DNA from: Streptomyces sp. AC512_CC834
GTDB taxonomy: Bacteria; Actinomycetota; Actinomycetes; Streptomycetales; Streptomycetaceae
Assembly: GCF_019049325.1 (NCBI RefSeq)
Contig: NZ_JAGMUO010000032.1
Coordinates: forward strand, 32,778 to 96,777
Length of the DNA stretch: 64,000 bases
Direction: 5' to 3'
Positions 46,598 to 57,716 of this stretch are shown here, piece by piece; positions within the stretch are counted from its first letter, which is position 1, and each line of letters starts with the position of its first letter. The notes beneath the pieces are model-generated. The model saw only the letters and a list, made by a program, of their open reading frames with translations, was not told the origin of the DNA and did no database searches. The position numbers and the translations under genes are program-made.

Positions 46598-47383
46598 TCA
46601 CCCGACCCGCGCCACGGGCCGAGTCCGCGCCATGGGCCGAGTCCGCGGTGGGCCGGTCGTGGTGAGCCGGACCCGGTGGCACTGCGTGGCCAGGGTGTGG
46701 ACCAGCCGTGCGAGATCGAGAACGGTCCCGGCACCCCCAAGGGCCGACAGCGCCGGCAGCGAGGACTCGACCTCGCCTCCCGGCTCCGGGGGCCGCAGCC
46801 AGACGGCGGCCCCCCGCAGGCCGTCGCGGTCCGGGGGACGCGACGGCAGGCCGGCCGGGCCAAGGCCGGGCCCCGGGGCGAGGGGCGCGTCCATGAGGCC
46901 GCCCGCGCCGACGGCCGTCAGGTCGAGCGCCAGCGAGCCCCACTCCAGCCACTCCAGCAGCCCGGGCAGCTCCTCCGCGCCGCCCGCCGCCACGAGCAGC
47001 AGCATCCGCTCGCCGCGCACGGCCACCGGAAACTCCGGCCGGGGTGGTGGGACCGCTCCGCACCGCCCGGTCCACGGCACGGGCCGCCGGAGCCGCTCCA
47101 GTGCCGCGTGCCCGGCCTCGGCCGGGACGTCCAGGACGTCGAAGCGGACCCCGGTACGCAGCCGTACCGCATCCACCGGAGCCACCGCATCCACTGGAAC
47201 CACCGCATCCCCGGGCATCGTCGGCCACCCGAGCACGCTCTCGTACCACCACCGCACCCGCCCCCACACCGGACCGCCGAGTTCAGCGGGCCGACGGGGC
47301 GACGGCACGACGGGGACCGCGGGGACCGCATCGGCGACGGGAGCCGCGGGAGCGGCGGGGACCGGGGGCAGGGCGCCAACCAT
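46598..47383 (-). CDS. DNA primase/polymerase-related hypothetical protein
   Basis: A 261-residue protein resembling the small, often degenerate bifunctional primase/polymerase-like proteins of Streptomyces: GVRFDVLDVPAEAGHAALERLRR, MLLLVAAGGAEELPGLLEWLEWGSLALDLTAVGAGG. Primase catalytic residues are not obvious, so it may be a derived regulator. It is convergent with lsr2, the two stop codons abutting at 46595-46600. The start at 47383 is the first ATG that gives a compact protein; upstream frame to 47527 lacks similarity. Moderate confidence in the family call. Confidence 0.6.
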   Translation of the reverse strand: MVGALPPVPAAPAAPVADAVPAVPVVPSPRRPAELGGPVWGRVRWWYESVLGWPTMPGDAVVPVDAVAPVDAVRLRTGVRFDVLDVPAEAGHAALERLRRPVPWTGRCGAVPPPRPEFPVAVRGERMLLLVAAGGAEELPGLLEWLEWGSLALDLTAVGAGGLMDAPLAPGPGLGPAGLPSRPPDRDGLRGAAVWLRPPEPGGEVESSLPALSALGGAGTVLDLARLVHTLATQCHRVRLTTTGPPRTRPMARTRPVARVG

Positions 47384-47490
47384 GCCAAGTGCAACAGCCC
47401 GAAGAGGCCTCGGGTTACGCTGGGTGGTGTTACGAATGCGCAGAGTGCTGGAAAAAGGGGGCGTGCGGGGGTGCGGGGAGGCGCAAGGTT

Positions 47491-47507
47491 GTTCGCCCGT
47501 AGCGGAG
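47491..47507 (+). promoter_or_regulatory. Candidate ClgR box 1
   Basis: GTTCGCCCGTAGCGGAG fits the CGCY-N3-RGCG core of the actinobacterial ClgR operator. ClgR is known to activate clp genes in Streptomyces and Corynebacterium. Confidence 0.4.
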
Positions 47508-47596
47508 GGAACCGATACGCGCGGCATGGAGTGTCAGGGTCCGCGGGTAAGACATCCCTAGTGAGAGGGGGCGACACGCAGATCGGGCCGTCTCGC

Positions 47597-47613
47597 GTTC
47601 GCCATCGGCGTAC
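47597..47613 (+). promoter_or_regulatory. Candidate ClgR box 2
   Basis: GTTCGCCATCGGCGTAC matches the ClgR consensus (CGCY-N3-RGCGWWS) nearly completely. Located about 210 bp upstream of the clpC start codon. Confidence 0.5.
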
Positions 47614-47814
47614 TGGCGAGTGGGGTAAGTGCCTGGCCTGCGGGAACATCGTCTCGCACCATCGGGTTGTGGCAGATGTCGGCGTCAGGGGTCAGGAGGC
47701 CATCGACGGTGTCGGCAGTTGGAATGAGCGGTCCCCGCTTGCGGGACTAAGCTGCGGAAGGACAGGGAGGGGAAGTTCCCCTTACTGCCTGACCGCTCTG
47801 AGGAGCGATTAACG

Positions 47815-50340
<2,526 letters not shown>

Positions 50341-50361
50341 CCCTCCGGGGGCGCGCCGATA

Positions 50362-50399
50362 AAGGGGCTGTCCGGGACTTCGGTCCCGGGCAGCCCCTT
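50362..50399. terminator. clpC terminator with UUCG tetraloop
   Basis: AAGGGGCTGTCCGGGAC (50362-50378) pairs with GTCCCGGGCAGCCCCTT (50383-50399) over a TTCG tetraloop, a 17-bp stem with one G-T pair, starting 22 bases after the clpC stop. Confidence 0.85.
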
Positions 50400-50540
50400 A
50401 CCCGTGTCGCGTCAGCGTCAGGATGTGCGGGCAGGCCCACTTGGTCGCCGAGTACCGCCGGTTCCATGCGCCACCCCGTGGTCGTTCGACGAGGGGAGGA
50501 GCCTGTCGAGGGTCAGGACACGTGCGTCAGGACACCCGCG

Positions 50541-51221
50541 TCAGGACAACTGCCCGTCGTAGTCCGGGAGCTTGAAGGTCCGCTCGGCGTGGCCGCCCGA
50601 CAGGTCGGTGGCGCTGTTGCCGATGTTCGCGATGATCGTGTAGCCGTCCGACTCGATCTCGGCGCGCTGCTCGGTCTTGTACTCGGCGACGTCCTTGAAC
50701 AGGTCGAGGAACCCGCGCACGTACAGCCCGGAGGACTCGTAGCCGGCGTGGGCGAGGTTCCACTCGGTGGGCGCCTCGATGATGCCGGGGCGGGCGGTCA
50801 CGAAGAACAGGGCGACGCCGTGCTCCTGGGCGTACTGGGCGGCCTCCAGGACCGGCCGGTTGGCGGGCTGCGGGTAGCTGAAGCCGAAGTCGGTCTCCAG
50901 GGAGGTGTTGTCGATGTCGAGGACGATCGCCTGCCTCTCGCCGGGTGCGGAGCCGGCGATCCGCTCCTTCAGGTACGGCAGCGCCCGGTCCATCACGGCC
51001 CGGCAGTCCCGCTGCCAGGTGTCGTAGTCGACGTCGTCGTCGGCGGCGACCGACGCCACCGCCGTCACCGGCGTGGGCTGCGGCTGCGCCGGGGCGGCGG
51101 CGGACGGCGTGACCGTCGCGGTGAGCGCCGCCACGGTCACGGCGGACGCCGCGGCGACACGCGTCCACGTGCGGCGCCGGGTCCGTCCGGCCTGTCTGGT
51201 CTGTCCGTTCTGGTCGGTCAT
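50541..51221 (-). CDS. Secreted HAD-family acid phosphatase
   Basis: A 226-residue protein with a signal peptide (charged TRRRTWTRVAAASAVTVAALTATVTPSAAAPA). The catalytic HAD motif VLDIDNTSLETDFGFSY has the DxDNT form of acid phosphatases (class B / plant acid phosphatase type), with FFVTARPGI and GYTIIANIGNSATDLSGGHAERTFKLPDYDG as motifs II-IV. It would remove phosphate from extracellular compounds. Start ATG at 51221. Three direct GTCAGGACA copies lie just downstream of its stop (50512-50550 region). Confidence 0.88.
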   Translation of the reverse strand: MTDQNGQTRQAGRTRRRTWTRVAAASAVTVAALTATVTPSAAAPAQPQPTPVTAVASVAADDDVDYDTWQRDCRAVMDRALPYLKERIAGSAPGERQAIVLDIDNTSLETDFGFSYPQPANRPVLEAAQYAQEHGVALFFVTARPGIIEAPTEWNLAHAGYESSGLYVRGFLDLFKDVAEYKTEQRAEIESDGYTIIANIGNSATDLSGGHAERTFKLPDYDGQLS

Positions 51222-51357
51222 GGGGGGTGGGGTCCTCTCATGCCTGCGCGGATGCCTGACGGCACAAAGTTGTCGCGTGCATGCTTCCCCCAGCAAGTGG
51301 CCGGACGGCAACGATTGGGTTACTGAGTAGTAGTCAGCCGTCTGACCTGCGGCTGCG

Positions 51358-53961
51358 CTACGCCGTGATCTCCACCCCGTCCGGTACGTTCCGCACCCGA
51401 GGCAGTCGCGGGTTGACCCGCAGCACCCGCAGCCGGGGGAAACCGGACAGCCAGGAGACGTCCGTGTCGGGCAGCTCCGCGTTGAGCCAGAGGTGGGTGA
51501 GCTGATCGGGGAGCAGTCCCGCCAGCAGCTCCTCGGCCCGCATCACACCGGCCACCTGGATGCGCGGGCGCCCGCCGAGTTCGCGCAGCGCGGCCAGCTC
51601 GGCGGTGTCGGCGACCGGGAAGTAGAGGCCGTCCGGGTCCAGGTGGGCGATGATCTCCAGGGCGTACCGCTCGGTGTCGAAGTGCCGCCAGCCACGCGCG
51701 AGTTCGGCCCGCACCGGCAGCGCGGTGCGGGACCGCAGCCGGACCAGGTAGTCGACGGCCGCGTCGTCCTGGACGCGGGTCGCGGTGTACGCGAGCAGCA
51801 GCGCCTGCCGGTCGTCGGGGACCTGGCCCGGGTCGGGCAGCAGCTCCAGGACGATGGGGCCGACCCAGCCGAGCCCCCGGGCGGCCAGCTCCGTCGTCGG
51901 GCGCACCAGGTTCTTCGTCCGGTCGTGGACGAGACGCTGGACGGCCGGGTCCAGCTCGGTGACGTGGTCCAGGCAGGCCGCGGCCATCAGCCGGCGGTGG
52001 TTGATCTGCGAGCGGCGCAGTCCGGGGGCGGGTGCGAGCAGCCGTTCCAGGAACTGGCCGCACTCCTCGGGCCGGGCATGGGCGGCGGCCATGCGGATGA
52101 CCTCCTCCCACTCGGACTGGTGGGCGTGGTCCACCAGCGTGGGGAACCGGCCGCGCGCCACGATCTCCTTCGCGGCCAGGTAGTCCTGGAAGGTGCGGTG
52201 GACGAAGTCGACGGACTCGCCCGACCGTTCGCGCAGCAGCCCGGTGCGGTGCAGCAGATGCCGGAAGATCTTCGCGCCGTCCCCCTGCGCGCGGGCGGCG
52301 GGCATCGCGGGCAGCGCGGCGTCGAGGATGCCGACCGCCCGTTCCCGGGTCAGCTCGGAGGCGTCCTCCTCCAGCATCGCGTGGGCCAGCTTCTGCAACA
52401 GCCGCTCCCGGGTGCTCTGCTGGAGCCGCACGTCGTCGGCGTACAGCACGTCCCGTTCGGGGTCGCGGCGCTGGAGCAGCATCTCCAGGGCGGCGTCGTA
52501 CAGCTCCTTGCGGCCGCTGGGGAGGGTACCGGCGCGGTCCCGGTTGAGTGCGCATATCAGGCCGCACATCAGGGGGTTGGTGGCGAGCTGGCGCAGCTCG
52601 CGGTAGATCCGTACGGAGTGCAGCAGCCGCTGCTCGTACGCGTCGAGCGTGCTGCGCTCCCGCTCCCGGTCCCGCTCACGCTCCCGGTCACGCGGCCCGG
52701 GGGAGCGGCTCTGCTCGTCGAGGCGGGCCGCCGAGTGCCAGTCCCGGATGAACCGCGTCACCTGGTCGCGTGACATGGGCGCGAGGGACAGCTCGACGAA
52801 GTCCTCCTCGGCCAGCCCACCGCCGGACAGCCAGCCGTCCGACACGGCGGAGGGCCGGGAGGTGACCAGGCAGCCGTTGCCGGAGAAGACGCGGAGCAGG
52901 CGCCGCAGCCGGTCGCGCAGCTCGCCGCGCGTCTTCTCCGGCGCCTCGTCGATGCCGTCGACCAGCAGCAGCGCCCGGCCCGCGAGCAGGGTGCGCACCA
53001 CCCACCCCTCCGGCGCCCGGTCGGCGAGCGGGTGCCGGACCGCGTGCAGGAAGTCGTCCGGGGCCGGAAAGCCCTCGCGGGCGAACCGGCGTACCGGCAG
53101 CACGAAGGGGACCCGGGATCCCTCGCGGGCGGCGGCCACGGCCAGCCACTGCACGAGGGTCGTCTTGCCCGAGCCGGCGCCGCCGCGCAGCAGCACCCGT
53201 TCGTGGTCCTCCAGGGCACGGTCCGCGAGCAGCACGGTGCGCTGCTCGTCGTCCGCGCCGCCCACGCCGCCGCTGCGCTCCTCCGCCTCCAGGCTCAGGT
53301 AGGTCTCCTCCAGCGGCCAACGGTCGGGCGCGTTGGGGAAGTCGACGCCGACGATGGTCAGCCAGCCGTGCCGCCGGGCCACCCACTGGGCGTACTCCGC
53401 CTCGAACGCCACGTCCTCCTCGGACCGTTCGGACTGCCGGGCCGCCACCTCCGCGTCGCCCAGGTCGACGAGCTGCGCGATCCGGCTGGCCCGTCCCGGC
53501 AGTTGCCGCTGGAGGTAGGGGGAGCGCCGCACCAGATGGTGTACGACGTGCAGGCACACGGAGACCAGCAGCGCGTCGTGGAACCAGGCCGCGTCCGGGG
53601 ACAGTTCGCGGTCCGCGCCCTGCACCGCGCCCCGCAGCCGACGCGCGTAGTCCTGCGGCCCGAGCCGTACGGCGTCGGCGTCGGTGACGTCGACCTCGGC
53701 GATCGCGAGCAGGGTGCGGGCCAGTACGTCGACGACCGGGGCCAGTTCGGCGTTGGGCGCGGCATGCCGCTCGGCGGCGAGGTGCACCAGGTCGGCGGCG
53801 GTGCGGTGGACCTCGTCCGGGGTGGCCGTGGCCTTGATGCCCCGCCAGGTGACGAGGCCGGGCACCGGCTCGGAGAACACGGGTGGCCGGGCGGGATCGC
53901 GGAAGAGCCTGCGGACGAGAGGGGCGGCGAGACGGGAGGGCGTGCGGACGACGGCATCCAT
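51358..53961 (-). CDS. NACHT-domain NTPase (first of tandem pair, downstream)
   Basis: An 867-residue STAND-type NTPase of the NACHT clade. An alpha-helical N-terminal domain of about 245 residues precedes the NACHT module with Walker A GGAGSGKTT (260-268), Walker B LLLVDGIDE (331-339), CLVTSRPSA (sensor) and an Arg-rich insertion (RERERDRERERS). The NACHT-associated helical region includes YRELRQLATNPLMCGLICALNRDR and VDFVHRTFQDYLAAKEIVARG. The C-terminal domain ends in leucine-rich-like strands (LTHLWLNAELPDTDVSWLSGFPRLRVLRV). Nine bases separate it from the paralogue upstream, so they form an operon. Defence against phage is inferred from known bacterial NACHT proteins. Confidence 0.88.
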   Translation of the reverse strand: MDAVVRTPSRLAAPLVRRLFRDPARPPVFSEPVPGLVTWRGIKATATPDEVHRTAADLVHLAAERHAAPNAELAPVVDVLARTLLAIAEVDVTDADAVRLGPQDYARRLRGAVQGADRELSPDAAWFHDALLVSVCLHVVHHLVRRSPYLQRQLPGRASRIAQLVDLGDAEVAARQSERSEEDVAFEAEYAQWVARRHGWLTIVGVDFPNAPDRWPLEETYLSLEAEERSGGVGGADDEQRTVLLADRALEDHERVLLRGGAGSGKTTLVQWLAVAAAREGSRVPFVLPVRRFAREGFPAPDDFLHAVRHPLADRAPEGWVVRTLLAGRALLLVDGIDEAPEKTRGELRDRLRRLLRVFSGNGCLVTSRPSAVSDGWLSGGGLAEEDFVELSLAPMSRDQVTRFIRDWHSAARLDEQSRSPGPRDRERERDRERERSTLDAYEQRLLHSVRIYRELRQLATNPLMCGLICALNRDRAGTLPSGRKELYDAALEMLLQRRDPERDVLYADDVRLQQSTRERLLQKLAHAMLEEDASELTRERAVGILDAALPAMPAARAQGDGAKIFRHLLHRTGLLRERSGESVDFVHRTFQDYLAAKEIVARGRFPTLVDHAHQSEWEEVIRMAAAHARPEECGQFLERLLAPAPGLRRSQINHRRLMAAACLDHVTELDPAVQRLVHDRTKNLVRPTTELAARGLGWVGPIVLELLPDPGQVPDDRQALLLAYTATRVQDDAAVDYLVRLRSRTALPVRAELARGWRHFDTERYALEIIAHLDPDGLYFPVADTAELAALRELGGRPRIQVAGVMRAEELLAGLLPDQLTHLWLNAELPDTDVSWLSGFPRLRVLRVNPRLPRVRNVPDGVEITA

Positions 53962-53970
53962 GAAGGTGGG

Positions 53971-56586
53971 TTACCCCTGGGGTCGGGAGGGCGAAGCGGG
54001 AACGGCGTCGTGGAGCTCGAGCCGCGCTCCGTCGGGGAGCTTGAGCCGCACTCCGTCCGGCACCTGCCGGGCCACGGCCCCGTCCGTCTGTGTCAGCACG
54101 GTGACGGTCCGCAGGCCGGGGAAGGCCGAGAGCCAGGCCAGCCCCTCCACCGGGTGAGGGGCCTCCAGGGTCAGATGGGCGAGGCGCTCCGCGACGAGCA
54201 GTCCGGTCAGGTCGTCGATCCGGTACGCGCCCCGGACGCGGACGTGCTCCCAGCCGCCGAGTGAGCGCAGCGTGTGCAGGTCGTCGACGGTGGACACGTC
54301 GACGGCCCACTGCCGGCGCAGGTGGGCGAGGACGTCACGGGCGTACTGGTCCCGGTCGAAGGTGTGCCAGGCGGCGGCGAGGGACTGCTGCACGCCGGAG
54401 CCGGGGTGGTCGCGGAACCGGCGCAGGAACTGCAGCGCCGCCTCGCTGCCCACACTGATCGCCGTGGACACCACCCGGGCCGCCGTGCGGTGATCGACCT
54501 CGTCAGGGCCCGGCAGCAGGCCCAGCACCAGATCACCCCCGGCGCGCGCCACCTCCCGTGCCGCCTCGAAGTCCACCGGCGGCACGTGTGCCGCCAGCCC
54601 GTCCTCCACCCGCTTGCGCACCTCGGGCGCGACTTCCGCCGCGTACCGCAGTCCGGCCGCCGCCAGCAGCGTGCCGCGCGGGTCGTCGAAGTCCGCCAGC
54701 CGACGCAGTATGTACTCCGCCTCCTTGGGCCGGGCGTGCGCGAGGGCCAGCAGGATGACGTCCTCCCAGTCGTCCCTCTCCGCGTGGTCGACCAGCAGGT
54801 CGAAGTCCATCTCCTGGACGGCCAGCCGGGCACCGAGATAGTCCTGGAAGGTGCGGTGCAGGAAGTCCACCCGCTCCTCGGCGGGCTCGCGCAGCAGTCC
54901 GGAGCGCAGCAGCAGGGCGCGGTAGGTGTCCTCCTCGCCGTCGGCCGCGAGGTTCAGCGCGGGCAGCGCACGGCCGATGATCTGCAGGGCCTCGGCCCGG
55001 TCCATCTCCTGGCGGCCGTTGCGGATCAGCCACCACGCCAGCTTCTGCAGCAGTTGCACCTGGACCGTGTACGGCAGCCGCGTCCCGTCGGCGTCGTGCA
55101 GCTCCCGCTCCCGGTCCCGGCGCTCCAGGAGCATGGTCAGCGCGGCCTCGTACAGGGACCTGCGGTCCTGCGGCAGGAAGCCGCGCCGGTCGCGGTGCAG
55201 GGCGCAGAGCATGCCGCACATGAGCGGATTGGTGGCCAGCCGGTTGAGCTCGGACGTGGTCCGCACCGACCCCAGCAGCGACTCGCCGACGGACTTTGGC
55301 GCGCCGGCCGCGCGGTGCCAGCGCCGTACGAAGGTGGCGACGCCGTCGCGGCCCATCGGCGCGAGGACGAGTTCGCTGAAGCCCTCGGCGGCCAGCCAGT
55401 CCTCCGGTACGGCCGAGGGGCGCGAGGTGACCAGCCACAGGTTCCCGGGGAAGGCCCGCACCAGCTCCCGCAGCCAGCGCCGGGCGGCCCCGCGGCGGTC
55501 CCCGGCGATCTCGTCGATGCCGTCGACCAGCAGCACCCCGCGCCGGGCGCGCAGGACGCGCTCCACCCACCCCGGCGGCTGCTCCCCGGCGACGGGACAG
55601 CCGACCGCGCGCAGGAAGTCGCCGGGGAAGGGCAGCTCGGCCCCGGGCCGGACGATCCGGCGCATCGGCAGCACGAACGGCACCCGCCCGATGAGGTGGG
55701 GCAGCCCGTGGTCGTACACCCGGCTCGCCGCGGTGACCGCGAGCCACTGCACGAGGGTCGTCTTGCCGGAACCGGCGGCGCCGCGCAGGAACACCTGGTC
55801 GTGCCCGGCGAGGACCTGCTCGGCGGCCACACTCGGGTACTCCGCCTCCCGGCGGCCGTCCCGCCCCGCCTGCGGCCGGGTCGCCTCCAGGCTCAGATAC
55901 GCCGTGTCCAGCGGCCACTCGCGCGTCCCGGCGTCCAGCCCGTAGATGGTGAGCGTGCCGTACCGGGCGGTGATGTGGTCCGCGTAACGCTCCTCGAACC
56001 CGGCGTCCTCGGCCGACTGGGACGGCAGCCGCTCCAGCAGTACGTCGACGGCCTGGACGAGCCGTGCGAGCTGCTGGGTCTGCACGGTCTGCTGCCGTGC
56101 CACATAGGTGGAGCGCTGGGTGAGGAAGTTCAGGATGTGCAGCGAGGCGGTGTGCAGCAGCCGCTCGTACAGCAGCGTGCCGCCCTCGCCGAGCCCGTAC
56201 GGGGCCAGCGGCACGCCCGCGCTCAGCTCGCGGGCGAAGCGCTCGGGGCCGAGACCGACGGCCTCGTAGTCCTCGGCGGTGATCTCGCCGAGCCGGGCGA
56301 GGGTGCGGGCCAGGGCGTCCTTGACGGCCGTCGCCTCGGCGGCGTCGACGGGCTCCTCCCCGGGCCCGGCCGCCGCCAGCGCCCTGCGGACCAGCTCCCC
56401 GGCGATCTTGTCCACGTCCTTGGGTGTGACGGTCCGCTTCTCGCCCCGGAACGACACCAGTGCCGATATCCGCACCGGCCGGTCCACGAGACCCGCTCCC
56501 GGCCCGTCCCGGACGAAGAGTCTGCGGACGAGGGGCGTGACCGCGCTGGACGCGACACGTGCCCCCAGTGCTGTGACGTCGACCAT
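53971..56586 (-). CDS. NACHT-domain NTPase (first in operon)
   Basis: An 871-residue paralogue of the next gene with the same order: helical N-terminal domain (about 1-255, starting VRRLFVRDGPGAGLVDRPVRI), Walker A GAAGSGKTT (269-277), Walker B VLLVDGIDE (351-359), LWLVTSRPSA, LNRLATNPLMCGMLCALHRDR, VDFLHRTFQDYLGARLAV and a C-terminal leucine-rich-like end (LAHLTLEAPHPVEGLAWLSAFPGLRTVTVL). No recognisable nuclease or TIR effector is fused. Start ATG at 56586. Conserved positions in both suggest gene duplication with divergence. Confidence 0.88.
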   Translation of the reverse strand: MVDVTALGARVASSAVTPLVRRLFVRDGPGAGLVDRPVRISALVSFRGEKRTVTPKDVDKIAGELVRRALAAAGPGEEPVDAAEATAVKDALARTLARLGEITAEDYEAVGLGPERFARELSAGVPLAPYGLGEGGTLLYERLLHTASLHILNFLTQRSTYVARQQTVQTQQLARLVQAVDVLLERLPSQSAEDAGFEERYADHITARYGTLTIYGLDAGTREWPLDTAYLSLEATRPQAGRDGRREAEYPSVAAEQVLAGHDQVFLRGAAGSGKTTLVQWLAVTAASRVYDHGLPHLIGRVPFVLPMRRIVRPGAELPFPGDFLRAVGCPVAGEQPPGWVERVLRARRGVLLVDGIDEIAGDRRGAARRWLRELVRAFPGNLWLVTSRPSAVPEDWLAAEGFSELVLAPMGRDGVATFVRRWHRAAGAPKSVGESLLGSVRTTSELNRLATNPLMCGMLCALHRDRRGFLPQDRRSLYEAALTMLLERRDRERELHDADGTRLPYTVQVQLLQKLAWWLIRNGRQEMDRAEALQIIGRALPALNLAADGEEDTYRALLLRSGLLREPAEERVDFLHRTFQDYLGARLAVQEMDFDLLVDHAERDDWEDVILLALAHARPKEAEYILRRLADFDDPRGTLLAAAGLRYAAEVAPEVRKRVEDGLAAHVPPVDFEAAREVARAGGDLVLGLLPGPDEVDHRTAARVVSTAISVGSEAALQFLRRFRDHPGSGVQQSLAAAWHTFDRDQYARDVLAHLRRQWAVDVSTVDDLHTLRSLGGWEHVRVRGAYRIDDLTGLLVAERLAHLTLEAPHPVEGLAWLSAFPGLRTVTVLTQTDGAVARQVPDGVRLKLPDGARLELHDAVPASPSRPQG

Positions 56587-56998
56587 GTTCCGAGCCTAGG
56601 TGAACCCCCTTGCGCGGGGGGCGGGTTAGCCGGGACGGGAGTAGCCCCCGTCACATTCACCCGCCCTTCGATCATGGTCGCCGGTGATGTGCCGCACAGG
56701 CCGTTTGCCCTGTACTACGGGGAATAGTGGGAACGGCAAGAACCATCAAATCGGACATACCGGAACGTCGGGGAGGTCGGCTTCCGGGGCTCTGAGCTGG
56801 TTTTGTCCTAAATGGCGGCTCTGTCAAGAGTCGTGAAGTTTCGCGCTGAAGTACTAAATACGGTCGTAGGTCACACCTTTGTGCGGTTCGGGCCCGCCGG
56901 GTTACCAAGGTGGAGCCCGCCCGACGAACGCCTTGGACGAACGTCTTGTGCGTCCCGCCGGAGGGGCATTCCTCTGCACCCGTCCCCATGAGGTTCGA
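56587..56998. other. Divergent intergenic region with structured leader of the M23 gene
   Basis: 412 bp between the NACHT operon and the M23 peptidase. From about 56780 it is AT-richer (TTTTGTCCTAAATGG, GTACTAAATACGG), likely the peptidase promoter. At 56886-56929 GTTCGGGC can pair with GCCCGACGAAC (3-base bulge) around a GGGTTACCAAGGTGGAGCCC loop, an element recalling part of c-di-AMP riboswitches but not a full match. Confidence 0.4.
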
Positions 56999-57685
56999 AT
57001 GTTCCCGCGTGTCACGTCCCGTTCTTCCCGTACGACCCTTCGCACTCGCGCCGCGGTGATGGCCGCAGGCCTCGGAGCCTCGGTCGCACTGGGAGCCGGG
57101 GTCGCGGCCGCCACCGGCACCACGGCGGCCTCCAGCACCAACGCCGCCGCGAGCGCCGTAGAGGCCCAGGCCGCGGCCCAGGCCAAGGCGGCCAAGGCCG
57201 AGAAGGCCGCCGCGAGCGCCAAGAAGAGCACCACCGCCAAGAAGACGGCCACCAAGAAGAAGGCCGCCTCCTGGGTGGACCCGGTCAAGAAGTACGAGCT
57301 GAGCGCCGGCTACGCCCAGAGCGGCGGCATGTGGGCGCACAAGCACAGCGGCCAGGACTTCGCCGTGCCGGTCGGCACCAACGTCGTCGCCGCCCACGGC
57401 GGCACCGTCGTCAAGGCCGGCGGCAACGGCGCCGGTGACGGCCCCGCCTACGGCAACGCGATCGTCGTCAAGCACGGCAACGGCACGTACTCCCAGTACG
57501 CGCACCTGTCCAAGATCAACGTGAAGATCGGCCAGGTCGTGAAGACCGGCCAGTCGATCGCCAAGTCCGGCAACACCGGCAACTCCAGCGGTCCGCACCT
57601 GCACTTCGAGATCCGCACGACCCCGAACTACGGCTCGGCCGTCGACCCGGTCTCCTTCCTGAAGTCCAAGGGCGTGACCGTCTAA
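56999..57685 (+). CDS. Secreted M23 (lysostaphin-type) metallopeptidase
   Basis: A 228-residue cell-wall endopeptidase. An N-terminal signal/TM (about 12-40) is followed by an Ala/Lys-rich linker (AAAQAKAAKAEKAAASAKKSTTAKK) and the LytM domain: SAGYAQSGGMWAHKHSGQDFAVPVGTNV (HxxxD zinc residues), YGNAIVVKHGNGTYSQYAHL and SSGPHLHFEIR (HxH). It cleaves peptide bridges in peptidoglycan. ATG 56999 has GAGG just upstream. The preceding leader may be regulatory. Confidence 0.92.
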   Translation: MFPRVTSRSSRTTLRTRAAVMAAGLGASVALGAGVAAATGTTAASSTNAAASAVEAQAAAQAKAAKAEKAAASAKKSTTAKKTATKKKAASWVDPVKKYELSAGYAQSGGMWAHKHSGQDFAVPVGTNVVAAHGGTVVKAGGNGAGDGPAYGNAIVVKHGNGTYSQYAHLSKINVKIGQVVKTGQSIAKSGNTGNSSGPHLHFEIRTTPNYGSAVDPVSFLKSKGVTV

Positions 57686-57716
57686 GGACCGCCCTGGGAC
57701 CGTCCAACGGACGGGA

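Larger units (their letters stand above)
47384..47814. other. Upstream region of clpC, 431 bp
   Basis: No convincing gene. It contains two ClgR-type boxes and presumably the clpC promoter, plus a promoter for the minus-strand primase-like gene. The last part (CGGTGTCGGCAGTTGGAATG... to the ATG) is a likely 5' leader; ribosome binding site GAGGAG lies at about 47801-47806. Confidence 0.55.

Noticed and set aside
46676..47812. 378-codon plus-strand frame before clpC
   Set aside because: It mostly opposes the primase-like gene, lacks a ribosome binding site and has no domain-like content.
56880..56998. c-di-AMP (ydaO) riboswitch in front of the M23 gene
   Set aside because: Only one motif resembles it and the conserved 3' part is absent, so I do not call it as a riboswitch.
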